From assembly GCA_010909165.1 (NCBI GenBank), contig MU008192.1, forward strand, positions 248,001-312,000: DNA of 64,000 bases, written 5' to 3'. The notes under the pieces were generated by a model, which saw nothing but the letters and a program-made list of their open reading frames with translations, did no database searches and was not told the DNA's origin. Numbering within the stretch: the first letter of the stretch is position 1; each line of letters starts with the position of its first letter. The stretch is from Anthoceros angustus. Lineage: Eukaryota > Streptophyta > Anthocerotopsida > Anthocerotales > Anthocerotaceae. Below, in pieces: positions 1 through 10,670 of this stretch. A program made the position numbers and the translations under genes.

Positions 1-26
1 ATCAGCCTAATCAACCAAACTCAGAG

Positions 27-1345
27 ATGAATTTTCAGGCTGCACATGATCCCTTACCTCTTCGCCGTTCAGCCAAGCCGCATAGACCTAGATCTGAATG
101 GTTTGAGCCTCCTTATGTACCAAGCGATAGTTTTGTTTCTTGCCCAAGCTATAGTGCGATGGTAAGCGGACAATGTGCCTCCCTAACACAAATGGCACAC
201 CACATGGCATTGCTATGGAGCCACGGATACTCCTATGACTTATAAAAGAAGCACTCTCATCACCGCAAAAGGCGAATGAAAAGGCTATAGGCGGTGAATA
301 CGGTCCTTGATAGAAAACAAGACGTGGAAACTAGTAAAATTACCTGCAGGACGTAAGGCTATTTCGTCTAAATGGGTCTTTAAATTAAAGCTCGACCCTG
401 ATGGGACAGTAACTCGTTATAAAGCCCGTTTAGTAGCCCGTTGACACACACAAGTTCAGGGACTTGACTACGATGAAACATTCAGTCCAGTGTTTAAACC
501 AACATCCATGTGCATCCTGCTTTGTTATGCCATCCAGACCCATCTATTAGTCCACCAAATGGACGTTAAGACAGCTTTCTTGAATGGACCACTAGACACA
601 GTTATTTTCATGCAGCAGCCGGAAGGATACATTCTGGACCCTTCTCTGGTCTGCGAACTGCTCCAATCCTTATACGGGCTTAAGCAATCAGCCCGCATTT
701 GGAACGATAGGGCTGCCGCAAAACTCAAGGCATTAGGTTTTGTGCCACTAACTGCTGATTGCAGTGTATTCATTCTGCGAACAGCACAAGACTTGTGTAT
801 TATTGCGTTATATGTAGATGATAATTTCATCTTTGCCAGCAGCCAGGAAGTCATGACCAGGATTAAGAAGAACTTATCTGATGAGTGGGACATGACGGAT
901 GTCGGTCCTCTTCGATTTGCCCTTGGGATACAGTTCCACTTTAATCCAATAGACTCCTCAGTAACCCTGCACCAGGAACATTTTATCAAGCAGATACTAA
1001 CCAAGTTCAAGTTAGAAGATATAAATCCAGTTGGTACACCTGTTGCGGCAGGTGAGAAATTATCTTTACAGGACTTGAGGTCGTCGGTAGCCTCCTCTAC
1101 TTGGCAGGATGGACACGACCTGATATATCACAAGCAACAAGGATTGTATCAAGATATCTATCTAATCCGGGCAAACGTCATTGGGTAGCTGTTAAAAGAA
1201 TCCTACTCTATCTCAAAGGGACCAGAGACTTATGGCTAAAATACACCAAGGCCACAAATTTTATCCTAACCTGCTACTCGGATGCAGATTGGGCAGGCGA
1301 TGTTGATGGTCGAAAATCAATTGTAGCTTACTGCACCTTGCTCTG
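27..1345 (+). pseudogene. Ty1/copia pol fragment (linker, RT, RNase H)
   Basis: This is the 3' part of a copia-type polyprotein that would copy element RNA into DNA. The PLRRSAKPHRP stretch near 75 resembles the basic linker that precedes copia RT. RT begins near 300 ([15 protein letters not shown]) and continues through MDVKTAFLNGPLD near 558, LYGLKQSARIW and the catalytic YVDD near 810. RNase H follows after a frame change near 1100 (TRPDISQATRIVSRYLSNPG, then SDADWAGDVDGRKS near 1280). An in-frame TGA at 442-444 interrupts the ARG-F-QVPG-like block, and there are at least two frameshifts. The sequence loses copia similarity after about 1345. It is a dead fragment, and the window edge cuts its 5' side. 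It is diverged from the copia at 11-20 kb, so it belongs to another lineage. Confidence 0.9.
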
Positions 1346-2369
1346 TGGATCAGCAGTAAGTTGGCCCTGCCACCTGCAAACCCAGCACACATGTTATACA
1401 CGGCCACAGGAGAGACCAGCACACTGGACAAGGCCACAAGACAGATTCATCACAGGACGCACCTGCAGCACCCTGGAGGAAGCTCAACTACGATCTAATC
1501 AGTGTGCAGCAGCGGCAAATCCTCACCAATCCTTTTTCTTCTTCACGGCGATATGCCATTTGATGCGGGGCGTGGTACCCATGCCTCTCAGGCGAGACTC
1601 AGCGGTCGTATAATGGTGCCTCTCTTGCGCTGCGAGCAGGCGGCCTTCGCCACCTTCACCCGATCTAATTGTGGCGGCGACCATGTGATGTGGTGCGAGT
1701 AGCCGAGATCGGATCACACACACCATCGGGGAGCGGCAATAAGCCGGGCGGATCGGGGATCGCGCTGCCACAGCGCTCCCGCGCTTACATAGCGGCCGCG
1801 ACGCCTGCGGCGCTGGCCACCATCTCACGCCCGGCTTGCTGGCGGCCATCCCGTGATCGAGTTTTGGCCGTCCCAATGATCGAGTTTTCGCGGCCGTCCA
1901 CGAGCGGTCGAAGCCAGTCCTCAATCCCAGTGGATAAGGCATGGCCCGCCCGATATTTCATATATCATTTTTTTACCACCCTTGCGGTTTACCTATGATC
2001 ATTACCATAATTACCAAGGTTAGGACTGAGAGGGGTATTAAATAATAGGTTTATTATTATTAGTCCAGCCCTAACTTAATAATTATAAATAGGTTTAGAG
2101 GTGAAGTTGAAACGTTATTCTTGAACGTCATTAAGTTTAGGTCTTGTAGTTTCATTTTAGGGTTTTGATTCGGTTACGACTCTTCACACACTTTCTTGTA
2201 CCTTTTCCAACCTCACCATAATTCATTCTCTCATGTGCTAAGAATTGCGTAATCTTCTAGGCTGTGATCATGTTACTATAACTTTTTAGGAACTGCTTCT
2301 TGAGGGATTCTTTAAAAGATGTTCAGTCTATGGTTGTATGTGTTTGGTTACCCTGGGCAACGTTAACGA
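1346..2369. other. No recognisable gene
   Basis: The first 650 bases are GC-rich and hold short open frames on both strands with no recognisable motif. From about 2000 the sequence turns AT-rich and grades into the LTR at 2370-2606. I see no promoter or RNA gene that I can support. Confidence 0.5.
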
Positions 2370-2606
2370 TTTAATAGGACTATGTAGATCAATTAAACAT
2401 ATAAATGAATAATTACATTGTATCAATAAAGAAAGAAAAGGGTTGATTAATTAAACATGAAAAGACAACTTAACTTAAACCCAAAAGCTACATCTATTCA
2501 ACCTAGGAACACAACCCTAATGAAAAGGTATGACTATTGATATTCTATCCCAGGTAGATATTATTCACCGTGTCATAAATGGTCAGCACTCATATTCACT
2601 TCAACA
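2370..2606 (-). repeat. 3' LTR of the minus-strand copia fragment
   Basis: On the minus strand a purine tract (CAAGAGGGAG) is followed at 2606 by TGTTGAAG, the same arrangement as the 3' LTR of the copia at 19892. The two LTRs share the blocks AGTTAAGTTGTCTTTTCA, ACAATGTAAT and AATTGATCTA in the same order. The distal boundary near 2370 is approximate because no second LTR is present for comparison. Confidence 0.65.
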
Positions 2607-2734
2607 CTCCCTCTTGTTGATCATTTCGGTGGGTGAGAGTGTTTCTTCCCCTGCAATGCTTATTGATTACGTGGAGTCGTCGCCAGCCGCTCCACGCCCC
2701 ATGGCGATACTTTCCACTATTTAACAAGCCAGGC

Positions 2735-3561
2735 TAGCAGGAGACCATTATCGGTCAGGTGTGCTATGCTCCTGACCTTAGTCTTTCTGCTGTCTCTTTC
2801 GAGCGTAAGCTCACCTTCACTATGTCGTCTTCTTTAAAGAGCCAGCTGCCCAAGCGCCAGCACCACAGGGACCACCTCGGTCGTTTTGCGAGAAAAGCGT
2901 GTCGGTGGGACTGCCTCACCGTCCCTCTCTGTGGCTGGTCTGTTGAAACAGGCTCCTAAGAGCAGCGATGCCCTAGGGGAGCGACCAGCAGCGCCCTTAG
3001 GGCAGGAGGCGGACAAACCACCAACATGGGCGGTCCTTCAAGGCAGGCTGCTGTAGAGCAAGATAAGGGCCTTGGCCAAAGCTCTCGCCACTAGCAAAAG
3101 GTTCGTTACTCATGATTTTGCCTATTCTGACGACGAGTCCTCGCCTCCAATCCCTTTCAAGTTCCCAAAGCACAAGCGGTATGAAGAAACACAGTTGTGA
3201 GTGGCAGCGATGAGCACCGGGCACACACATGCAGTGCATTGCCATGACACCGACAAGCTCGATGAAGCGCCCACGCGTTCCTTGCTGCAAAAGTATAAAG
3301 GGACGCGTCGTGAGCTTCTCTGATGAAGTGTCTTCCTTGATTTCTTTGAATCTGTCTCAGCACATGTCTTAGTCTATCCTTACTGACTAGCTCCCACTGG
3401 TTGTCCACAGGGTTTGCTCGAACGAAAGCTTCTCTTCACCAACTGAGCCTGATTCCGAGAATCCTGTAGAGGAGAGTAGCTCGGAGTCCATCTCCTTAAG
3501 GTCTGGAGACGAAAGGTCATATAGCTATCAATCTAACTACTCTGGCCACTCTAGCTACTAG
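2735..3561 (+). pseudogene. Antisense ORF of the copia fragment, decayed copy
   Basis: This + strand reading frame lies between the 3' end of the minus-strand copia pol and its 3' LTR. Conserved blocks shared with the copy at 18842-19884 are an FERKLTFTMSSS segment at about 2800-2830 (FVESKLSKMSSSS in the other copy), RDHLGRFARK near 2875 (RDSQGRFAR), a PPIPFKFPKHKRYEE block near 3150 and a Ser/Glu-rich tail ending SSY plus stop at 3559-3561. A candidate intron lies at 3310-3410 with donor GTGAGC, acceptor TTGTCCACAG and a CTTACTGAC branch-like site, at the position of a good intron in the other copy. Its stop lies only a few bases from the stop of the opposing pol. Frameshifts near 2900 and a stop near 3053 mark it as decayed. 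The function is unknown. Confidence 0.6.
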
Positions 3562-3565
3562 CCAG

Positions 3566-4387
3566 CTAGGGCTTCTTAGTTCGGCTGAGGAAGTCCTCTA
3601 ACTTCCCCAAGCCAAGACTTTGGACATGTTGCTGCGCTCTTTTTAGAGCTTTCGTCCTTTCTGTGGGTTGTCTTGTGTTGCCACATATTCGAGAGCAATC
3701 GTTCCTGCCTTTACTAAATCTCTTATGTAGTGCCACCTCCACATGCTTTGTGCGTGAGAGGAATACAGGGTTCTTGGCCAAGGCAATTGATCCTTGGTTG
3801 TCTATATGTATTGTTGTACAGGTAGGCAGTGGTATCCCAAGCTCCTCAAATAGCAGCTTACACCAAACGATCTCCTTTGCAGCAGCTGTGAGTACTCTGT
3901 ACTCAGCTTTAGTCCTAGAGAGTGCCACAATTGGCTGCTTCTTGCTTATCGGTCCACCAGCAACAGAGATAACATACCCGAAGACTGATCTTCTGCTTTC
4001 AACATCTTCAGCATAGTCAGAGTCTGTGAAGACTTCCAGGTCAAGTGATTTGCTTTTCTCATACTGATACTTGATGCCTACGTATGGCGTTCCTTTTAGG
4101 TATCGAAAATCTCTCTTGAGGCTAATCCAATGCTCCGGACCTGGGTTTTCCAGGAACTGTGATAAGGCACTAATGGAATACGCTATCTCCAACCTGGTTG
4201 TGTTGGATGCATAGATAAGTTTTCCTCCACCCTGTCGGTAGGGTATATTAGACATCTGGTCCCTCTGTGCTTGCGTGATTGGTGACATACTTTTACTAAG
4301 TTTGAGTCCTGTGGGCAGCGGTGTTGCTGCAGGCTTTGCATCTTTCAAGCCCATGTCGCGCCATAGCCACATAGTAGTCATGGGCAC
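3566..4387 (-). pseudogene. Ty1/copia RT C-terminus and RNase H fragment
   Basis: This minus-strand frame carries GLKDAKPAATPLPTGLKLSK, the end of the copia RT, then RNase H blocks FTDSDYAEDVESRRS, AAAKEIVWCKLLFEELGI, HIDNQGSIALAKNPVF and SRTKHVEV. It is close to the pol of the intact copia at 18.0-18.8 kb, so both belong to one family. The 5' side breaks off near 4352, where unrelated repeat sequence begins, so gag, protease, integrase and most of RT are missing. The C-terminus diverges after the HVEV block, which suggests a frameshift. Confidence 0.9.
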
Positions 4388-4490
4388 TCACACTATCCTA
4401 CCAAGGTAATTGTCAAACAACTTAATCATTTGTTTGCGGACCTCCGTGACTCACAACCGTGACTAAGTGAACTATTATGACATCCGCACA
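4379..4490. repeat. 115-bp dispersed repeat, copy 1 of 3
   Basis: The block beginning GGTCATGGGCACTCACAC or its remainder and ending near ATGACATCCGC occurs here, at 4999-5115 and at 5851-5960 with a few base differences. Copies 2 and 3 abut the 3' ends of the two family X copies on the minus strand, so it probably belongs to the terminal region of the X element. Confidence 0.75.
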
Positions 4491-5048
4491 ATGATAGCTG
4501 CAAATGGCAAAAATCCACTCTACTTCAAGTGATCACCGTCTCGTGCACACATCACCGCTGGAATCACACACAAGATGCTTGAAAACGCTTGGGACCTGTA
4601 TAGCTGTTCTCATGAACCAGACATCAACAATCCGCAGTCAATGACGGATTGCTTGCTTTTGTAGCCTACACCGCCGCCGGTCTTAATCACCGGCCCGGAT
4701 TCCGAAGAGCCATCAGCACGCCCGCACACCCGGAAAGATCTTCGTCGCTAAGCCTTAATTGCGCTTGTCCGTGCTCCGCATGGATGGCTCATGCTGCCAA
4801 GATGTCCATCCCACATCTACATACATGCTACCTATCATGCCATCACATCTCAATCACATGTATGCAGTCATGGTCTATGCATCGCCTCTCCTCACATACT
4901 CATACTAAACACACACACACACTCATCGTCGCACCCTACACACTGCCTGACTATCTAGACCTCTACATGCCATAACAGTTGTCGCACAGACGCATAGCGG
5001 TCATGGGCACTCACACTATCCTACCAAGGTAATTGTCAAACAACTTAA
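4491..5048. other. No recognisable gene
   Basis: A short (CA)n run occurs near 4910. The block at about 4940-5010 (CTATCTAGACCTCTACATGC onward) recurs at about 5800-5850, so it is part of the X-associated repeat. No coding signal was recognised. Confidence 0.5.
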
Positions 5049-5799
5049 TCATTTGTTTGCAGACCTCCATGACTCACAACCGTGACTAAGTGAGCTACTA
5101 TGACATCCGCTGATAGCTGCAAATGGCCCCCCTGCCAAAGTTGGGGCTGCACAAGAAACACTGGGTTTGAAGCACCACTTTGGACATTCATATGCTAGAA
5201 TCTTGATTAAAACCTCGAGCATGGCTTCCAGCTGTGGTTCGGATGGTGCATCGTGCTCTGTTCTCCGCCCAGCGGCCACCGATCCTCAGGTCAAAGTACT
5301 CATCCAGTTGCGCTTTGCCCAATCGTGCACGTTCCTTTGCTCGATGTCGAGCCATCAGCTCCTCTTCTTCATCATTGTCGAGTTCAGTCTTCACCCTGGG
5401 CAACTGTGGACCGTTCAAACCATTCACATAATATTGTTTTTCGATGCACTGAGCCCTGAGAAAATCCCCCACATTGTCATTGAGCAAGTACCAAGATTCC
5501 AAAGTGGCCTCGTCCCATTCCAACACTCCTGTGCGCAGACAAGCAAACACCCTGTAGAAGGCTCGTGGATAACCTATGGCAAAACGACCCGCTTTTTCTC
5601 TATGCAAATGACTGAGCCACACTTTCAAACTCCGCAAATCAGCTGGTTTCTCCTTGTGTTTGTACACCAGAAACCCTTCTTTAGGCCAATGATGAAACAC
5701 CTGATGCATAAACAAGTGATGCTCCAGCTTTCGAAATGCTCCTTCACAATAACTAGTCCACACAAATCTTTGTCTGCTCATGCCCCTACACCTTTGCAC
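5049..5799 (-). pseudogene. Unrecognised family X protein, copy 1 (partial)
   Basis: The minus-strand frame shares long runs with three other loci here (5900-6870, 57374-58165, 58360-58783), including GMSRQRFVWTSYCEGAFRKL, HHWPKEGFLVYKHKEKPADL, a TLESWYLLNDNVGDFLRAQC block, QYYVNGLNG and an acidic-to-basic stretch with DNDEEEELMARHRAKERARL. The N-terminal portion is missing relative to copy 2, and the frame breaks after about residue 180 (FDLRIGG in place of FDPEDRR). I do not recognise the family. A purine tract (GGCAGGGGGG) just downstream resembles an LTR-retrotransposon polypurine tract, which suggests X is the last ORF before a 3' LTR. That is inference. Confidence 0.6.
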
Positions 5800-5899
5800 G
5801 ACTATCTAGACCTCTACATGCCATAGCAGTTGTCGCACAGACGCATAGCGGTCATGGGCACTCACACTATCCTACCAAGGTAATTGTCAAACAACTTAA

Positions 5900-6870
5900 T
5901 CATTTGTTTGCAGACCTCCATGACTCACAACCGTGACTAAGTGAGCTACTATGACATCCGCACAATGATAGCTGCAAATGGCCCCCCTGCCAAAGTTGGG
6001 GCTGCACAAGAAACGAACTGTTCAGTTTGAAGCACCACTTTGGACATTCATATGCCGTAGAATCTTCGGTAAAACCTCCGGAGCATGGCTTCCCTGAGCT
6101 GTGGTTCAGATGGTCTGTCGTGCTCTGTTCCCCCTGTAATAAAGCGGCCACACGCCGATCCTCTGGGTCAAAGTACTCATCCAGTTGCGCTTTGCCCAAT
6201 CGTGCACGTTCCTTTGCTCGATGTCGAGCCATCAGCTCCTCTTCTTCATCATTGTCGAGTTCAGTCTTCACCCTGGGCAACTGTGGACCGTTCAAACCAT
6301 TCACATAATATTGTTTTTCGATGCACTGAGCCCTGAGAAAATCCCCCACATTGTCATTGAGCAAGTACCAAGATTCCAAAGTGGCCTCGTCCCATTCCAA
6401 CACTGCATGGCACAAGCAAACACCACAGAGAAGGCTCGTGGATAACCTATGGCAAAACGACCCGCTTTTTCTCTATGCAAATGACTGAGCCACACTTTCA
6501 AACTCCGCAAATCAGCTGGTTTCTCCTTGTGTTTGTACACCAGAAACCCTTCTTTAGGCCAATGATGAAACACCTGATGCATAAACAAGTGATGCTCCAG
6601 CTTTCGAAATGCTCCTTCACAATAACTAGTCCACACAAATCTTTGTCTGCTCATGCCCCTACCTGCCAACTCAAAAAGGTCTTGATGATCATAAGGGAAA
6701 TTTTCAATGCTGCAGGTTTCATGATGCGATTCCATATACAGCAAAAGTGCTTGTAATTCCAGAAATGTCCTAGGCCGTTCGGGCTTGCCAGGTTGATATT
6801 TCCTCACCAAAGGTGTCTTCCATTTGTCTTCCCAAGGTCTGTCAGGAAATTGTGGAACACTAGTGTTCAT
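5900..6870 (-). pseudogene. Unrecognised family X protein, copy 2 (longest)
   Basis: This is the most complete copy in N-terminal extent. It starts MNTSVPQFPDRPWEDKWKTP at 6870 and has PRTFLELQALLLYMESHHE and the same central blocks as the other copies. A frameshift near 6400 separates the N-terminal frame from the frame carrying LEWDEATLESWYLLN and FDPEDRRVAALL, so about 300 residues would be encoded in all. There are no membrane segments or cysteine clusters, and the C-terminal third is highly charged. The purine tract GGCAGGGGGG follows the coding end here and in the + strand copy at 58.2 kb, placing the ORF next to a likely element terminus. The function is unknown, and the link to LTR elements is inference. 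Confidence 0.6.
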
Positions 6871-7747
6871 CCTGCGAAAACATGATTTGCAAGTGTGGTC
6901 CGCCTCGAGATCAATGTTAGCAGTCCTATGCCAGATTGATGGTTAAACCACTGCTTCGATACTCACAAAATTGGATGATTGGTGCCTTCAGTGATTACCG
7001 AACTATCAAGCTAATTCCAGCTAACTCTCTGAAGGTGAGTGATACGCAGCCAGTGATTTCGCAAGGCGAGCAGCAAGCTTCATATCCAACGCGTCCTACC
7101 CTGATCGTGCTAGCGTCGAAGTGACTTGGTCTCAATCTTGTCCCAACTCACGCATCATCCATCTGTGTGTGTGTTGTCGCGTCTGCCCCAGACAGGTTAC
7201 TCCCGTTGCACTCCTCGCACTCGCGCTTAGGTGCCTGGCGCCGCGACCACTGTGAGAATTTTGCCTCAAATCACCTGTCCCACTGAGGGTAGTCTCTCCT
7301 AGCACCGTCCGTTGCTCCGAATTGCCTAGGGTCCACAATTTCAATTCACATGCACTGGCAGCAACCAGGCTGACACTTGACTGTGAGTTCAAGCTTCAGC
7401 GCGTGCTCCACACTTGCTCGATCGTCCTACTCCTGCAAGTCGCAATGAATCACTGCCAACTAGCTGGATCAGGCTGCCACACTTTATTCATCGCCCACAC
7501 ACGGGTTGTGGGCGTGACCAATCTCACCTCTCACATCCACTGTTGACTCACTGTAACTCATTCGTTTACCTCCATGCATCACCACCTGACGGGTGGTGCA
7601 ACAACACAAAATACCTGAATTCTCTCTAGCAAATCGCTCCTCCCTTCCCTGCTAGTTCTTACGTTACTCGCCGCGTACTCGCTTTGCACACCTGTCGCCC
7701 CACAACCCGTGTACTAAAAAGAAATGGGCTTTATAGGCCTAACCCTC
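6871..7747. other. Region between family X and gypsy integrase; possible gypsy 3' end
   Basis: No recognisable protein. For the minus-strand gypsy element this is where a 3' LTR would be expected, but there is no second LTR in the window to compare, so boundaries cannot be set. Confidence 0.4.
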
Positions 7748-9241
7748 TTACTGAAGTTCGTTCCTCACGCCCATATCGTGAGCATGCATTCCACTTGGCC
7801 CCCCAGCTTGTTTTCGCCCTAACCTTTCTGTCGAGCACTTGTGACAGAACCACTCACCTTCTGGAATCACCTTCAGTGGTGGCCGAAGGCAAAATACGTG
7901 ATGTCCTTGGTTACACTGGTCGCACAATAGTATCAGTTCCGGGCCGGTGACCTGGCCACAGTGTTCACAGGGCAGGTCAATAGGTGGCTTCCATGCTTGG
8001 GGTTGCGTGCGCATATCAAGGTTCGGCAAATGGCATGGGGCCAGATGTCGCATGTGTTCCTTGCATCGGCGCCGATCACGCCTTCCAACTCAACGACCCC
8101 TTGCTCACCGATGTTCACTACTCGCAAAATCAGTCGTCCTGTGCTCACATCCAAAGTGCTAGAAGGCGATCTTTGAAGAGTACGAAGTCACCCGGCAATT
8201 TGGCTTCCATGATTCTCCTCGAGTGAATGCATACCTCAACTGATCTCGGTGTTGTGCGATAGCTAGGTTATCCATTGCCATTGGTATCACACGTTGTAAC
8301 AATTTGGCCCTGTTCTGTAACTCTGAGAAACATTCATTCACATTTTGTGCCCAATTCACGGTTTGGAATACGTGTCGGCTACTATGTTTTGTGTCTGCGT
8401 TCTGCCAAACATGATATAATAGGGGCTGAAGTTGCCTAACGCTTGTTGACGGTCAGAGCCCAAGGCAACATACGGTAGCAGCTCATCCCAACAATTGGGC
8501 TCGACCTCCGTGCGATGCCCCGAAGAGCATCTTTGAAAGTTTGCACCAGGCTTTCGGCCAAACCATCCACTTGAGGGTGGTCTCGTGACGTCTCTGATCT
8601 ATCAAATTCCTATCCAACAATGCTTGAAACTCACCCGAATTCGTTCCTTGATCATCAATACCTCGCAGCTTCCATATCTACCGAACACCGGAGAAATGCC
8701 CGGCACTGTCGAGAGGTTCTAGCTAGGAAATGCCAGCTCCACCCACTTGGAGAAATGTTCTATCATGAGCATGCAATGCTTGTTGCCTTGCTTGGTCAAT
8801 GGTAGCTCAAGATAAGATCAACGGACCACCGGAAGAACAATCCCGGATGGGAAGTGAATGCAACACCACGTCTGGTGTTGAACCTTGCCTTGACATCACA
8901 AGCGGCACCTACGCCACCACTCGTTTGACATCGGCATACATTCCGGACCAAAAGTATGCACTCTTGCATGTGATGTCTTCACTTGAAATGTCCAAGTGTC
9001 TTGTGCACCTTGCTCACTATCCTGTTCTCGTTCCTCTATGGGAGGCACCTCTTTACTCATCCCATGATCATCACAAACAACACGTAACGCATGGTCTTCC
9101 GTCAATCTACCTTATGCATCGATCCAACTACCTATCCATCCCTCAATCATGTATAGAATGTGTTCCATATGTCTCGTCCGCCCCGAGTTGCCCACCTCCT
9201 TCCCCGCGGCCATGAGGCCATATTCATGCTTGGCATATAAT
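7748..9241 (-). pseudogene. Tandem partial copy of gypsy integrase plus PHD finger
   Basis: This is a duplicate of the block starting at 9242 (both begin GAGCATGCATTCC), period 1462 bases. The minus strand repeats integrase blocks (QNRAKLLQRVIPMAMDNLAI, HRDQLRYAFTRGESWKP) and ends in an intact PHD finger at about 7969-7835 with the full C4HC3 ligand set. Small deletions break the integrase frame in many places, often at CTG, CAG or CG positions relative to the other copy. The junction near 9242 shows GAGCAT microhomology with the sequence at the far end of the second copy. It may be a real tandem duplication or an assembly error. Confidence 0.8.
7835..7969 (-). other. PHD finger, duplicate copy
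   Basis: Read on the minus strand, cysteines follow the pattern C-x2-C-x11-C-x2-C-x4-H-x2-C-x14-C-x2-C with the hydrophobic and Trp positions typical of PHD fingers (ILLCDQCNQGHHVFC, then EGEWFCHKC). It is preceded by HLAPCHLPNLD, the tail of the integrase C-terminal domain. This finger is identical in layout to the one at 9297-9431. Confidence 0.9.
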
Positions 9242-9677
9242 GAGCATGCATTCCACTTGGCCCCCCAGCTTGTTTTCGCCCTAACCTTTCTGTCGAGCAC
9301 TTGTGACAGAACCACTCACCTTCTGGAATCACCTTCAGTGGTGGCCGAAGGCAAAATACGTGATGTCCTTGGTTACACTGGTCGCACAATAGTATCAGTT
9401 CCGGGCCGGTGACCTGGCCACAGTGTTCACAGGGCAGGTCAATAGGTGGCTTCCATGCTTGGGGTTGCGTGCGCATATCAAGGTTCGGCAAATGGCATGG
9501 GGCCAGATGTCGCATGTGTTCCTTGCATCGGCGCCCGTCCTGCCCTTCCAACTCAACGACCCCTTGCTCACCGATGTTCACTACTCGCAAAATCAGTCGT
9601 CCTGTGCTCACATCCAAAGTGCTAGAAGGGCGATGCTGAAGGTACACGAAGTCACCCGCTTCGAATTTGGCTTCCAT
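9147..9677 (-). pseudogene. Gypsy integrase C-terminal domain fused to PHD finger
   Basis: Residues 1-60 of this minus-strand frame (FEAGDFVYLQ, then TGRLILRVVNIGEQGVVEL) look like the small barrel domain at the C-terminus of gypsy integrases. After HLAPCHLPNLD, residues 83-127 form a PHD finger with ligands C83, C86, C98, C101, H106, C109, C124 and C127. PHD fingers generally bind histone H3 tails, so by analogy with the chromodomain of chromoviruses this may guide integration to particular chromatin. That role is inference. The frame ends shortly after the finger at the duplication junction. The same arrangement occurs in the second gypsy lineage at 50.3-50.6 kb. Confidence 0.9.
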
Positions 9678-10626
9678 GATTCTCCTCGAGTGAATGCATA
9701 CCTCAACTGATCTCGGTGTTGTGCGATAGCTAGGTTATCCATTGCCATTGGTATCACACGTTGTAACAATTTGGCCCTGTTCTGTAACTCTGAGAAACAT
9801 TCATTCACATTTTGTGCCCAATTCACTGGTTTGGAATACGTGTCGGCTACTATGTTTGGTAATACAGCGTTCCTGCCAAACATGATATAATAGGGGCTGA
9901 AGTTGCCTAACGCTGCTTGCACGCTGATTCTGAGCCCAAGGCAACATACGGTAGCAGCTCATCCCAACAATTGGGCTCGACCTCCGTGCAGTACTTGCGA
10001 AGAGCATCTTTGAAAGTTTGCACCAGGCTTTCGGCCAAACCATCCACTTGAGGGTGGTCTCGTGACGTGCGTCTGTGATCTATCAAATTCCTATCCAACA
10101 ATGCTTGAAACTCACCCCTGAATTCGTTCCCTTGATCTGTCAATACCTCTGCACAGCTTCCATATCTACTCAGAACACACTGGAGAAATGCCCGGGCCGT
10201 GTACTGAGAGGTTCTAGCTAGGAGAAATGCCAGCTCCACCCACTTGGAGAAATGTTCTATCATGAGCATGCAATGCTTGTTGCCTTGCTTGGTCAATGGT
10301 AGCTCCGGCATAAGATCAACGGACCACCGGAAGAACAATCCCCGGATGGGAAGTGAATGCAACACCACGTCCTGGCTGTTGAACCTTGCCTTGACTGCAT
10401 CACAAGCAGCACACCTCGCCACCACTCGTTTGACATCGGCATACATTCCAGACCAAAAGTATGCACTCTTCAGCATGTGATGTGTCCGCTTCACTTCGAA
10501 ATGTCCAAGTGTCTTGTGCACCTTGCTCACTATCTGTTCTCGTTCCTCTATGGGAGGCACCTCTTTACTCATCCCATGATCTGTCACAAACAACTTGCCT
10601 GTGTAACGCATGGTCTTCCGTCGCAA
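9608..10626 (-). pseudogene. Ty3/gypsy integrase
   Basis: It would join element cDNA to host DNA. The zinc-binding region is visible as HKTLGHFEVKRTHH with CAAC downstream. The catalytic core shows WSVDLMPELP (first Asp), VLTDQGNEFRGEF (second Asp) and DGLAESLVQTFKDAL (Glu), so the D,D,E triad is complete. A frameshift near 9915 separates the core from the NFSPYYIMFGRNAVLPN block typical of gypsy integrases. The following QNRAKLLQRVIPMAM block leads into the C-terminal domain. The enzyme core could be functional apart from the frameshift. Confidence 0.9.
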
Positions 10627-10670
10627 TCTCTGAATTGCTGCAGCATCCAGTCCAGCTACCTATCCATCCC

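Noticed and set aside
5900-6870. Family X as an envelope-like protein
   Set aside because: The position before a purine tract would suit it, but there is no signal peptide, membrane segment or glycosylation-rich ectodomain.
9294-9431. Chromodomain at the gypsy integrase end
   Set aside because: The eight Cys/His ligands and ILLCDQC/EWFCHKC pattern fit a PHD finger; no chromodomain aromatic cage pattern is visible.
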